From NCBI GenBank assembly GCA_023627715.1, contig JAMAHW010000020.1, positions 62,001 through 126,000 on the forward strand: a stretch of DNA of 64,000 bases, written 5' to 3'. How positions within the stretch are numbered: the first letter of the stretch is position 1; every line of letters begins with the position of its first letter. Source of the DNA: Periconia sp. R9002 (lineage: Eukaryota > Ascomycota > Dothideomycetes > Pleosporales > Periconiaceae). The notes below the pieces were generated by a model, which was not told the DNA's origin, searched no databases, and was given only the letters and a program-made list of their open reading frames with translations. Positions 12,173 to 21,734 of the stretch are shown piece after piece. The translations under genes were made by a program, and so were the position numbers.

Positions 12173-13156
12173 CAAGTAGATGCGGCGCGAAAATGGAACA
12201 GGTAGGGCAAGGTAGGAAGCTTCCTGGAGTTCCGGGCGTGTGTATTGGAAGGAGGCAAGATTGGATCAGATGATGGTTAGCTGGGCTTTAGTCAACCATG
12301 AAAGAATGGTTCAAGTAGTTGGATCGGAGCAGCTCGTGCGCGGCCCTTGAGATCCGGTGTTCTGATAATGAGGTAGTATGTACCTTCGGCAGGGCGACGA
12401 CAGGTCCTACGCGGAGGTGTATATGTAGGTACGGAGACGCCTACAAATGCAGGTGCTTTGTGTAGGTTCAGGCAGCAGAGTTGATTAGGGAGAAAGAAAT
12501 CCTTTGCGAGTATCAGCCAACAAACTGTCGTGATTCAAGACAGATGTGTGTGACATGAGGGAGTTGCATGTGTACGCCGGTAGGTACTAGGTATTTATTG
12601 TGTAGTGTGGACCTGGTCATGGGGAGGGGGGTCCGCTGAGAGGAAAAGCGGGATGAGGTGGCTGCCCAACCCAACCAGTCAATATTAACGCCTGAAACAA
12701 TATCTTGCGCCGCTAGAGCACGGGGGACCAATTAGCTGGAGCGGTATGCACGAAAAAGTAGTCGACAACTCATCATCCACAATGTGCGGGTAGGTAGTAG
12801 TTAGTCGTGAATATGATAGACGCACCATCCGGCAGGCGTATCAGCGATTGGCTGTGGTGGCTCCTAATCCGGAACGGGCAGTGGTAGCCATCTAATGATC
12901 TGATGCACATCAACACAAGTTTTTATGCAGGCCCATCATGCCACGCTCAAGGCTTTTGGTCGCATGGAGAAGCTGCAGGATAGAGGCAATAATACTCGTA
13001 AATTGACACTCGGCAAGACGACAACTCCTATGATATGCTGATTGCTCCATCCAATACAGGTACAATATACAGAGCATCCCAGAGCCGAGAACGACCGGGA
13101 GCCAGACCCAAACCTTTTCCTGATGATAATAATACATTCGTTTGCTGATATTCCGC
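12173..13156. other. About 1 kb without a gene
   Basis: Upstream region of the Gln-rich gene and downstream region of MRPL25, both on the minus strand. Short frames exist but have no coding character. Nothing else is recognisable. Confidence 0.4.
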
Positions 13157-13844
13157 TTAAAACTTCGCTTTGCCAGACGGCCACTTCTTCCAGCCTCTGC
13201 CGTGACCTCTCTATGCAATCGTAAGTGGCTGTTATCAACTCCAACAGGGACGGGGTATATACCTGTTTCCATTCTTGTATCAATTGGGGCATCTCCAGCA
13301 TGGCCTTCTGCCGCATGGCCAACCGGCTTCCGAGTGTCCTCTCCCACTGTTTTCCCTTGACCTTCTGGCGTTCTCCTGTGCCCTTGACTTGCAATCCCCG
13401 CTCTATCCTCCTTTTCTCTTTCTCGCCCGGCTTTTTGATGGTCCAAGGAAGGAGGTCAAGAACGCCGTGGGAGGAAGCGAGCTTGACCAGATCGGCTTGT
13501 TGGCGAAGACCGTAGACGGGACCGCGCCATCGACCGGTGATGTGTGACTTGATGGGAAGGAAGGGATTGGGATAGGGGAGTTCGGAGGCGTTCGTGTCTG
13601 TAGATGGTGGGGTGGAGGTTTCTGTAGCCTCTTTCATCGGCGCAGGAGTCTCAAGAGGCGAAGCATTCGGATCGGATGGTGCGGTGGTCGACACCGTGGT
13701 CGATACGGTGGTTGATACGGGCGTTGAGGAAGAAACTGGCGCGGAGAACTCTGGGAAAAGCGCTGGTGGCGGGAATTTTTGGAAGAATCGTATCAATCGT
13801 GGCGGAAGCGATTTCGCCAGCTGGACCTGCTTTTGCGTACTCAT
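13157..13844 (-). CDS. MRPL25: Mitochondrial large ribosomal subunit protein mL59
   Basis: Two exons, 13844-13263 and 13210-13157, give 211 residues. The 52-nt intron (GTATAT..TAG) is phase 0. The short second exon encodes RGHGRGWKKWP, the conserved end of the family. Conserved blocks are LPPRLIRFFQKFPPP at the N-terminus, ITGRWRGPVYGLRQQADLVK, LLPWTIKK, GLQVKGTGERQKVKGKQWER and MPQLIQEWK. Together they identify the fungal mL59/Mrpl25 protein of the mitoribosome. The Thr/Ser/Val repeat STTVSTTVSTT is encoded by a 12-bp tandem repeat near 13685-13725 and lies in a variable loop. The gene is divergent from PUP3 across about 264 bp. Confidence 0.93.
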
Positions 13845-14108
13845 TGCGGGCAAATGTTGACTTGTGGGAAGCAAGTGGTGAAAGTCTCCGAGCGCAAGTT
13901 CAATGTTGGATTGGAAAATCGGCAATCACGTGATGATTACATACGCACCGGTGCTTGCGCGGAGAGCTAGTTGCCTGTATGCTCCAGCTCCAGCTCTCCG
14001 CCATTTACAACACCCCGCTAACAATTCATCTTCCTCCTTCACTTCTCTGCGATTTTGGTTTGAGATAGGCACGGCTGGTCATTAACTCTCTCCCTATTAT
14101 CCACAGCC
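13845..14108. promoter_or_regulatory. Divergent promoter MRPL25/PUP3
   Basis: A 264-bp spacer between two start codons pointing apart. It contains the perfect palindrome ATCACGTGAT at 13925-13934, an E-box-type site. A pyrimidine-rich stretch lies before the PUP3 start. No GGTGGCAAA proteasome element is visible. Confidence 0.65.
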
Positions 14109-14893
14109 ATGGTAAGATATTAATACACGTCAACATTCTCTACGTGGTAGCTAACAGATCCAGTCGTCACCATTCTCGATAAGTACGGACGATACTCGCA
14201 ACTCTTCCCGCTACCCAGGTTTACTAACGATCGAGTAGATGGCGGCGCCTGTGTAGCGATGGTGGGCAAGGACTGCGTTGCCATTGCCTGCGATCTGCGC
14301 CTCGGAATGCAAGCACTCACCGTGTCCAACAACTTTCCTAAGATCTTCCAGTACGGCGACGTGTTCCTGGGTCTGACCGGACTCGCCACCGACGTCTCCA
14401 CCGTGTCTGATCTATTCCGTTACAAAGTCAACATGTACCGACTACGAGAAGAGCGAAACATTTCACCCCAAACCATGGCCAACCTGGTCAGCTCGTCGTT
14501 ATATGAGAGGCGGTTTGGGCCCTACTTTGTCAGCCCCGTAATCGCAGGTATCAACCAGACAACAGGAAAGCCCTTTATCTGTGGCTTTGACAGTATCGGG
14601 TGCATTGATTTCGCAAAGGACTTCATTGTGAGCGGGACGGCGAGTGATCAGTTGTTTGGTACTTGTGAAGGACTGTGGGAGCCGGATTTGGTATGTTCTG
14701 GGGCTCTGGAAAATCATGACGTATTATCCGTGGCTAATGATGAGTGCAGGGCCCAGAGGACCTCTTCGAAACCATTTCTCAAGCGCTGCTTAACGCCGTC
14801 GACCGAGATGCATTGTCAGGCTGGGGAGCGCACGTCTACATAATCGAGAAGGACAAGGTGACGAAGCGACTACTTAAGGGAAGGCAAGACTGA
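14109..14893 (+). CDS. PUP3: 20S proteasome subunit beta3 (PSMB3/Pup3)
   Basis: Four exons: 14109-14111 (the ATG alone), 14164-14182, 14239-14690 and 14750-14893, for 205 residues, the length of the yeast protein. The assembled start reads MSSPFSINGGACVAM, matching the family. An earlier acceptor at 14157 would add Ile-Gln and lies only a few bases after the likely branch site CTAAC, so 14163 is preferred. Further motifs are [37 protein letters not shown] and [16 protein letters not shown]. Beta3 is a non-catalytic inner-ring subunit and lacks an active N-terminal threonine. The third intron (14691-14749) is phase 0. It shares a promoter with MRPL25. Confidence 0.96.
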
Positions 14894-15885
14894 GGTAGTG
14901 ATGATGCCAAGCAGGACTCACTTCACCAGCGTGGAGAGTTGGAAGGGTGGAGACGACATGGCACCGTGCCGAGATCTCCAAAACGACTCAACCATCCTCA
15001 TCGGGTGGTTTATGTATGATCTAGACCAACAAGGTTTCCGGTCAAATAGACATCAACGCTGTAATGGATACAGCTTTTGAATTGTCTAGGCCACTCAAAT
15101 TCATGATTGAATGATGAACTCTTTAGTCGTGCTCTCGTCTTGCACCTCCACAGTAATAGGGATTTTTCATTTTTGCTTGAACAAGATACTGATAGTAAGA
15201 TTGAAGTTTTCATTTGGAAGTCACTCACTTGATAGGTATGTTGAACTCCAGCACGCGAGTGTTGATATATCCCGCTCTCATAACATATTATATACAACTT
15301 GTAGTATATCGTATGTATCCAAATCCCATATTCTTAAGTAGTAGAATTAAAAAAAGAATAGTAAAAAAAAATATAGGAATACCCTCTTAGTATTCTACTT
15401 ACTATTAAGACGACTGTAATCTTAGGGGGAAGAGACCCTCGGAGAGTTGTATGTAGAGTGGTAAGTGTTGTGAGTGTGTCCAGGTACAGAGTCGTTTGGT
15501 ATCGAGACACTACGTGGCGTGGCGTATTGAGACACTGATAATGTACAGTAACTACCCAAGTTGCATTTGACTAACTTTTTATTTGCAATTATAGGCTACC
15601 TGCGATATAGGTGCACCAAAGATAGAGTGCTTATTAGATATCTTGGAGCCCTTATTGGAAGGGTGCCGGTGCAGGCAGATATCATCACGTGATCAGGCGT
15701 TACCTATATCCGCGCACGAGCTAGAGCACCAACATCATCTTCACCTTCCTTCTCCACGCCGCCACCACCAACAGGCACATTCTGTTCGCACCAGCCAATG
15801 TATGGTCACAGTTGAGACCTAGATTTATATGAACAGAAACCTTGCTCTCCTCCTTTCGCCTTTACCTACCTAATACGCCTTTGCG
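14894..15885. other. Intergenic PUP3 to PRP28, AT-rich, holds a dispersed repeat
   Basis: About 1 kb. The stretch 15280-15420 is strongly A+T-rich with A runs. Dispersed repeat copy A occupies 15479-15612. A second perfect ATCACGTGAT palindrome sits at 15684-15693, about 190 bp before the PRP28 start, followed by a pyrimidine-rich leader. Confidence 0.5.
15479..15612 (+). repeat. Dispersed repeat, copy A
   Basis: This matches copy B at 26554-26670, starting TCCAGGTACAGAGTCGTTTG and ending CGATATAGGT. Over the first 98 aligned bases I count eight differences, six of them transitions. Copy A has an extra stretch of about 15 bases before the final CGATATAGGT. No terminal inverted repeat or clear target duplication is visible. 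It may be a fragment of a larger element. Confidence 0.75.
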
Positions 15886-18111
15886 ATGACGGCGACAGTT
15901 CCGCCGGGGGACGTTCCCCCGCCTCCACCAGACGACGACGTGCCTCCTCCCCCTCCGCCGCTATCAGAATCGGAGGAAATAGGTCCAGTTCTCACGAAGA
16001 AACCTACAAAGAAAGGATGGGCGTCCCAGAAAAAGCAACCACCAAGTATTGATGATATACTCAAACCGTGGCGGGAAAAAGAGATTGCGGCCGCTAAACC
16101 GAAATTTCTATCCAAAGCCGAACGGGAACGGCTCGCGCTAGAAAAGCGACAGAAAGAGGTTGATGATGCGCGGAAAAGGAAAGAGGCTGCGAACGGCAAC
16201 AACAAATTCACGAACGGTACCAGCTCCGCAGACTCAAGAGCAGAGAATGTGATTCCCACAGGACCTCGTGCAATGAGGGGGGTGGAAATTCCTACAGGTC
16301 CAGCATCCATGCGACCCAAAGGAGACATGGCCCCTCCCCCAGTTCCAAGCAAGGAAGACAAGCGCACAAGTAAACGACCAGCACCCGAAGAAGCTGAAAG
16401 GGCCATGATACGGCAACGGTACATGGGTCCTGAGCAGAACCAGTCCACCTTCTCAGCCCAAAAGAAGCGTCGACGGACAACCGAAAAGAAGTTCAACTTC
16501 GAGTGGGATAATGAGGAAGACACAAGCGTGGACACTGATCCACTTTATTCGCAAATGGCAGAAGCAAGCTTCTTCGGTCGTGGGAAACTTGGCGGCTTCG
16601 CTCAAGAGATCACTGAACAAGGAAAACAAAAGTTCATCCAGGCCTTAATAGAGCGGGACCCTGAGACTGGTCGTGCACGGGCTGAGGCTCTTCTTCAGAT
16701 GGAACGCCGCAAAGGAGAAGGTGGACGAGCTCAGTTGGACAAACATTGGAGCGAAAAGAAATTGGAACATATGCGCGAGAGGGACTGGCGTATCTTCAAG
16801 GAAGATTTCAGTATCAACACAAAAGGAGGATCCATACCAAATCCCATGCGCAATTGGGAAGAGTCGGGCCTTCCCGAGTCGATTCTCCGCATTGTGGATT
16901 CAGTTGGTTACACCGAGCCATCGCCCATCCAACGCGCCGCAATCCCTATTGCTTTGCAATATCGTGACCTGATCGGTGTGGCTCAGACGGGTTCCGGAAA
17001 AACAGCCGCATTCATATTGCCATTGCTCGTTTACATCATGAATCAACCTAAGCTTGGTATTGTCAACAGGAATGACGGTCCCTATGCCATCGTTCTTGCC
17101 CCAACCCGTGAATTGGCCCAACAGATTGAGGTTGAGACGCGGAAATTCGCCAGTCGCTTGGGATTTAACACAGCTGTCCTGGTGGGTGGTCACTCCATCG
17201 AGGAGCAATCTTTCCAACTGCGAGATGGAGCAGAAATTGTCATCGCCACTCCAGGCCGTCTGCTTGATTGTATCGAGCGTCGCGTTCTCGTCCTCAGTCA
17301 GTGCTGCTATGTTATCATGGACGAGGCCGATAAGATGATTGATATGGGTTTCGAAGAACCTGTGCAGAGAATCCTAGAGGCTCTCCCGGTCAGCAACGAG
17401 AAACCGGATACGGACGCTGCTGAAGATGCCGTGGCCATGTCCCAAGCTATGTATAGACAAACAATGATGTACACAGCTACTATGGAACCAGCTGTGCAGC
17501 GGATAGCAAATAAGTACCTACGCAGACCGGCGATAGTGGAGATTGGTTCAGGCGAAGCCGTCGAAACTGTGGAACAACGCGCGGAATTCATTCCAGGTGA
17601 GGACAAGCGCAAGAGACGTCTTCAAGAAATTCTCAATTCCGGGGAATTCCCATCACCTATCATTGTCTTCGTCAACATCAAGCGGAACTGCGATGTCATT
17701 GCACGCGAAATCAAACACTGGGGTTTCAACACGGTCACCCTTCACGGTTCCAAAACCCAGGAACAGCGTGAGATTGCTCTTCAAAGTGTGCGCGATGGAC
17801 GCACGGATGTGCTCGTTGCTACCGATCTGGCTGGACGTGGTATTGATGTGCCTGATGTCAGTCTCGTCATCAACTTCAACATGCCAGTCAAAATCGAGAA
17901 TTATACCCATCGTATTGGTCGTACAGGTCGTGCAGGAAAGAGTGGTGTTGCTATTACCTTCTGGGGCAACGAAGACGCCGATATATTGTATGATTTCAAG
18001 CAACTACTTGCTAAGAGTCAACTCAGTAAGGTTCCCGACGACCTTAGGAGGCATGAAGCAGCACAGCAAAAGGGAGGCAGACAGAAGGTGGAGAAGGCTG
18101 TGCTTGGATAG
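15886..18111 (+). CDS. PRP28: Pre-mRNA splicing ATP-dependent RNA helicase PRP28
   Basis: A single uninterrupted frame of 741 residues. The N-terminal 330 residues are Pro-rich, then Lys/Glu-rich, ending in NWEESGLPESIL. The helicase core shows the Q motif (PSPIQRAAIPIALQYRDLIG), Walker A AQTGSGKTAAF, PTRELAQQ, TPGRL, DEADKMIDMGF, the TAT form of motif III (YTATMEP), ATDLAGRGIDVPD and HRIGRTGRAG. Order, spacing and the Prp28-type N-terminus point to PRP28. This enzyme displaces U1 from the 5' splice site so that U6 can pair during spliceosome activation. It is notable for having no intron. Dispersed repeat copy C begins 38 bp after its stop codon. Confidence 0.95.
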   Translation: MTATVPPGDVPPPPPDDDVPPPPPPLSESEEIGPVLTKKPTKKGWASQKKQPPSIDDILKPWREKEIAAAKPKFLSKAERERLALEKRQKEVDDARKRKEAANGNNKFTNGTSSADSRAENVIPTGPRAMRGVEIPTGPASMRPKGDMAPPPVPSKEDKRTSKRPAPEEAERAMIRQRYMGPEQNQSTFSAQKKRRRTTEKKFNFEWDNEEDTSVDTDPLYSQMAEASFFGRGKLGGFAQEITEQGKQKFIQALIERDPETGRARAEALLQMERRKGEGGRAQLDKHWSEKKLEHMRERDWRIFKEDFSINTKGGSIPNPMRNWEESGLPESILRIVDSVGYTEPSPIQRAAIPIALQYRDLIGVAQTGSGKTAAFILPLLVYIMNQPKLGIVNRNDGPYAIVLAPTRELAQQIEVETRKFASRLGFNTAVLVGGHSIEEQSFQLRDGAEIVIATPGRLLDCIERRVLVLSQCCYVIMDEADKMIDMGFEEPVQRILEALPVSNEKPDTDAAEDAVAMSQAMYRQTMMYTATMEPAVQRIANKYLRRPAIVEIGSGEAVETVEQRAEFIPGEDKRKRRLQEILNSGEFPSPIIVFVNIKRNCDVIAREIKHWGFNTVTLHGSKTQEQREIALQSVRDGRTDVLVATDLAGRGIDVPDVSLVINFNMPVKIENYTHRIGRTGRAGKSGVAITFWGNEDADILYDFKQLLAKSQLSKVPDDLRRHEAAQQKGGRQKVEKAVLG

Positions 18112-18149
18112 ATCGCTAACCCTTAGGCATATGCCAGAGTCATTGCTGA

Positions 18150-18239
18150 ACGAGACACCACGTAGGCGTGGTTTATCGAGAGACTCATCATGTACTTTAA
18201 CTACCCTGACTCTATGAAACTAATTATACTCACGATATG
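18150..18239 (+). repeat. Dispersed repeat, copy C (diverged)
   Basis: A diverged copy of the A/B repeat. It keeps CGAGACACCACGT, the ATGTACT..TAACTACCCT block and a final CACGATATGA where copy B has CGCGATATAGG. It lacks the first 20 or so bases of the other copies. It starts 38 bp after the PRP28 stop and may lie within its 3' untranslated region. Confidence 0.6.
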
Positions 18240-18365
18240 ATACCCCAAATCATGATTCTGATCATCGTTCTGCAAGCCATTGTAACCCTTCTCCGTCCCA
18301 TGAACCGCCTCACGATCCCTCTTCTTACGGTCCGATTATTTGGCTCGCTCCTACAACTTCTGCCA

Positions 18366-18530
18366 CAGAGGGGTGACACGCCGGGAAGTCACATATCGGG
18401 AGGACTAATAGGCTCTACGAATTACAAGCTCTACAACCTACCTAGTATATCTAGTTTAGTTTTATCTAATTTGTAAATAATGCCTAATACACTAGCTACC
18501 CGATATATGACCTCCCGGCGTGTCACTCTG
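18366..18530. mobile_element. MITE copy 1, non-autonomous DNA element
   Basis: A 165-bp element with long terminal inverted repeats. The left end begins CAGAGGGGTGACACGCCGGG and the right end reads CCCGGCGTGTCACTCTG, having lost three bases of the CCC run. The repeats extend about 37 bp inward to ATATCGGG. The interior is A+T-rich and does not code. It is about 93% identical, in the opposite orientation, to the copy at 56511-56678. TA follows the right end and CA precedes the left, fitting a TA target duplication with one mutated side. Confidence 0.85.
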
Positions 18531-18618
18531 TACAACTCTCAGGGCTTGTACGTGATTTCCTTAGCATAGCACGTCTGAGTACCCTTTGGGAGGTCCCTCA
18601 CGTAGACGTAAAACAAAT

Positions 18619-18619
<1 letters not shown>

Positions 18620-18694
<75 letters not shown>
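18620..18694 (+). repeat. (CAA)25 microsatellite
   Basis: Twenty-five uninterrupted CAA triplets. It lies between two copies of the 14-mer ACTCTGTACAACTC (18525-18538 and 18694-18707), the first of which overlaps the MITE right end. Confidence 0.95.
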
Positions 18695-19225
18695 CTCTGT
18701 ACAACTCCATATGCTCCTGCAACTTCGTAATATTCGCCCGCAGCCTCATATCAGGCTCCGTACCCAAATTTCCCAACCTCTCCTTTCTCGTCTCCACCCC
18801 CACAAACCCACTACCGAACCTCCATACAACCCTTGTGTGGGGCATTTACCAGGATCCATATAACCACCCTCACCCTAACCATTTCAACCATACTACGCCT
18901 CTCTATGCAAAATAATGGCGTATACTCGCATTGTGCTTGGCTCTCTGTCGGCACGTACGTTAGTATGCTGGATCTGGCATCTTTGTGCTGGATGAGGATG
19001 CTGATCTGTTGGTAGTTAGGGGGAAAATCTAGAATTTGGTGTGGCGGAATAAAGGAAGTGTGAAATAAGGGCTTCTGTGATGTGGTGACCTGGGTGTTTG
19101 GAGAAGGGGTTGGTTATATAATGTAGGTAGGCTGTTCACTGATTTTAAAATTTCACGACTAGTTTTCGTTTTGGTTCAATAGAGGACTTTTCCATAAGAT
19201 TTTTTGACGCATACGTCCACACGAT

Positions 19226-20058
19226 ATGCGTTTGACTAACTTCCTCGTCCCTGCCTTCGCGGCGATTTTTGCTGGTTCGGCGTCTGCGCAGACTCCGGAG
19301 GGGTTCACGCCCGCGGTGAATACGACCTTGGATGTTTACTATGGGACTACGTATATTTCGCCTGGTTTGCTGGTCAAGAAATCTAGTATGGCACCTTGTT
19401 CCTATGTAGAAAGAGGATAAGCAAAACGAGAAGGAAAGGATGAAGCGAACCTGGAAAGATTATGAAAGACTGACAAGGAGTGAAATATAGGCGTCGCGAA
19501 ACTTCCTGCCATTGGTCTTACGGGAAAGAATCTGACTGGGAAGTATTTGCTTGCTATGATAGGTATGTGTATAGTCAACATTCACGATGATTTACAGCAC
19601 TAAACATCTAACTCGCTGATATAGACATCGACGCGTGCGTTTCCCAACATATTACCCTCTTTCTCTCCAAACAAACCAACTAACTCTCCTCCCACAGGCC
19701 ATCCAACAATGGTGGGCCCCGCGGCACCGTCCTTCACGCTCTCCTAACAGACTGGACGTCCAGCGGCGCCACCCAAAACGGCACTGCGCTCCTTACTACC
19801 AAGGCCACAGGCCCAGCCTCCTACTTTGGCCCCGCGCCGCCCGCTGAGACCCCGAAACACCCACACAACTACGTCTTCGTGCTGCATGAGCAGCCTGCTA
19901 ATTTTGCGGTTCCTCAGGCGCACAAACAAGCTGTACAGAGTCGATTGGGAATTGATTGGGTCAAATTCATTGCTGATGCGGGATTGAAGGAGGCGGTGGC
20001 TGGGAATTATTTGAGAGTGCAGAGTGGGGATAATACGAGAAGGTGGGTTGAGTGGTAG
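19226..20058 (+). CDS. Secreted PEBP-like (phosphatidylethanolamine-binding) protein
   Basis: Four exons: 19226-19385, 19491-19562, 19625-19634 (only 10 nt) and 19698-20058, for 200 residues. A signal peptide of about 21 residues ends in GSASA before QTPEG. Motifs are LDVYYGTTYISPG, the PEBP metal/ligand loop DIDAPSNNGGPRGTVLHALL (canonical DPDAPS) and HPHNYVFVLHEQP, which matches the PEBP HRYVFLLFEQP block. The end of the protein gives LGIDWVKFIADAGL, like the FNWRKFAAEYGL block. It is probably an extracellular PEBP of the kind found in many ascomycetes; its ligand is unknown. The 10-nt exon is needed to restore the DIDAPS motif, which strongly supports it. Confidence 0.85.
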
Positions 20059-21022
20059 AGATGGGTAGAGAAAGGTAGAAGTGAGGTGGTGACTAGTATA
20101 GGAAATTTATTTACATATGTGGGCAAAGCAAAGAACATTGAAGAGTAAGATGGAAAACACATGATGCAAACATACCTACACTGATGAGAGACAAACATGG
20201 GTGTTTTGTCTATTCCTTTCTGGACGGAAAATCTGTCACTTCTTCCGTGTACACATGCCTTCTGCTCAATTCTAATGTTACGTTGTTGCATGTATACGAT
20301 GGTTAATATGTCGACATTTATACATTTAACCTTGGGTGGAGGATGCTCCATGTTTCTAGAATACCCGACTGCGTTTGCACACGGCACATCAGTCCTATGA
20401 ACGGACGCAGTGAGCGAATTATAGCGCAAAATAATGATCGGCTGCGATCACTATACGGTCGGTAGTTTAACGGGCAGGTAGTGACTATTGGAGTCAATTG
20501 CTCGAGATTTTGTTTCTTTGGTAAAATCCTCGTATTAGCATCATTTGCTGTGCAGATGGTAACACTGTAAAAACGCGCGGCAGCTGCAACGCTGATCCTT
20601 TGGTGTACTGCGAGGTTGTATAACCAATTTTTGTCAATCAATTTCAGCCATCGACACACGTGTATGCAGATACATTGCTACATGGTTGCCAGAGCTGATC
20701 GTTATACTTTGTCTCAGTGTACCTAGATGTTGCATCCATAAAACCCCTCTGATCGACAAATTGAACCCTCGTAATTTGATATGTTTACGTCGCACTCGGT
20801 GAATTTAGCTGTGGGGAACTTAATCTGGAAAAGCATGATTGATCTGTCATAGAAATGGTGAGATTCATGGCCGCAATGAGGAAACCCCAAAAGATGAGAC
20901 AAATCTGCCGTTCGATAGAAAGCTATGGTTGATACATGAAGGTATAAAATCCAGAAACCAGCGCAATTCTGTACCATTAGCCTGCAGTGAATCATTCAGA
21001 GTTCTACGGCCAAACTTCCAAT
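20059..21022. other. Spacer between the two secreted-protein genes
   Basis: About 960 bp without a supportable gene. Short frames on both strands look random. Confidence 0.4.
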
Positions 21023-21734
21023 ATGAAATTCTTCAACATCGCCACCGCTGCGGCCTTGAGCCTCGTCTCAGCTGCTCCAGCTCCAGTCGTGGATGAGTCC
21101 CCTATCCGTGCTGAAGTTAAATATGATGAAGCCCCAGAACCATGGACAGTTATGGGTCCACCGGCAGCCGGCACTTCATTCTTCAACCTCAGGGTGAACT
21201 CGTATGTTACAGAACTAAACCCGGTTACCCTTCTCAGCTTATTCGAAGAAAAGGTCTGATGCAAGTGTCACGAACCAATGGGTCACCTTGAAAGGCAAAA
21301 ATTATGTGCTAGGAGGCACCACTCAAAGCGCTGCCGCCAAGTTCTTCTCAATCAAATACAACGCGACGAACACGTACTCCGTACTCAACTCTGATGATAC
21401 ACGTCAAGTAGTACTTGCAGGAGCCAATACTACGCTGCTGTACTTCACAGATGTTACCAGCCCAACAGGCACCAATATCCCAGCGGGCCAGGCGTGGGAG
21501 TGGTCCGTTTTCACGTTGGACGCCAACAAGCTCTGGCTGAACGACGGAAGCACCGCAAAGCTCCGCACTTGGGCTGCAGTGAAGGGAACTGATAATTCGT
21601 ATAGCGTCACGCTCTTCGATGGTATGTACTCCATGGTGCTGTCATTTAAATTTACTAATTTGAACGATGTAGGTGTTGGCCCGATCGGAGTTACACCTAT
21701 CCCCATTACCATCAACATCGTAGCGGCCGCCTAG
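21023..21734 (+). CDS. Small secreted cysteine-free protein, candidate effector
   Basis: Three exons, 21023-21201, 21254-21621 and 21673-21734, give 202 residues. Introns of 52 and 51 nt (GTATGT..AAG, GTATGT..TAG) keep phase. The N-terminus MKFFNIATAAALSLVSAAPA is a clear signal peptide. The mature protein has no cysteine and no membrane segment. It carries two N-glycosylation sequons (NAT, NTT) and many Thr, Ser and aromatic residues in a pattern that suggests beta strands (NQWVTLKGKNYVLGGTT, QAWEWSVFTLDANKLWLNDG). It resembles the broad class of small secreted ascomycete proteins that includes IgE-binding-like proteins, but I do not recognise the family. An effector role is inferred only from secretion, size and repeat-rich surroundings. 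The AAG acceptor of intron 1 is less usual but is the only one keeping frame. Confidence 0.75.

Larger units (their letters stand above)
18112..19225. other. Repeat-rich spacer after PRP28
   Basis: About 1.1 kb containing dispersed repeat copy C, a MITE and a (CAA)25 tract. The rest (18240-18365 and 18708-19225) shows no coding signal. Reading frames through the CAA tract give only poly-Thr or poly-Val and are artefacts. Confidence 0.6.

Noticed and set aside
15870..16535. 221-codon frame on the minus strand opposite the PRP28 N-terminus
   Set aside because: It is a mirror of the Pro/Lys-rich coding sequence of PRP28. It has no independent motif.
18561..18915. Open frames on both strands through the CAA tract
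   Set aside because: They consist mainly of poly-Thr or poly-Val from the microsatellite and have no homology-like sequence around it.
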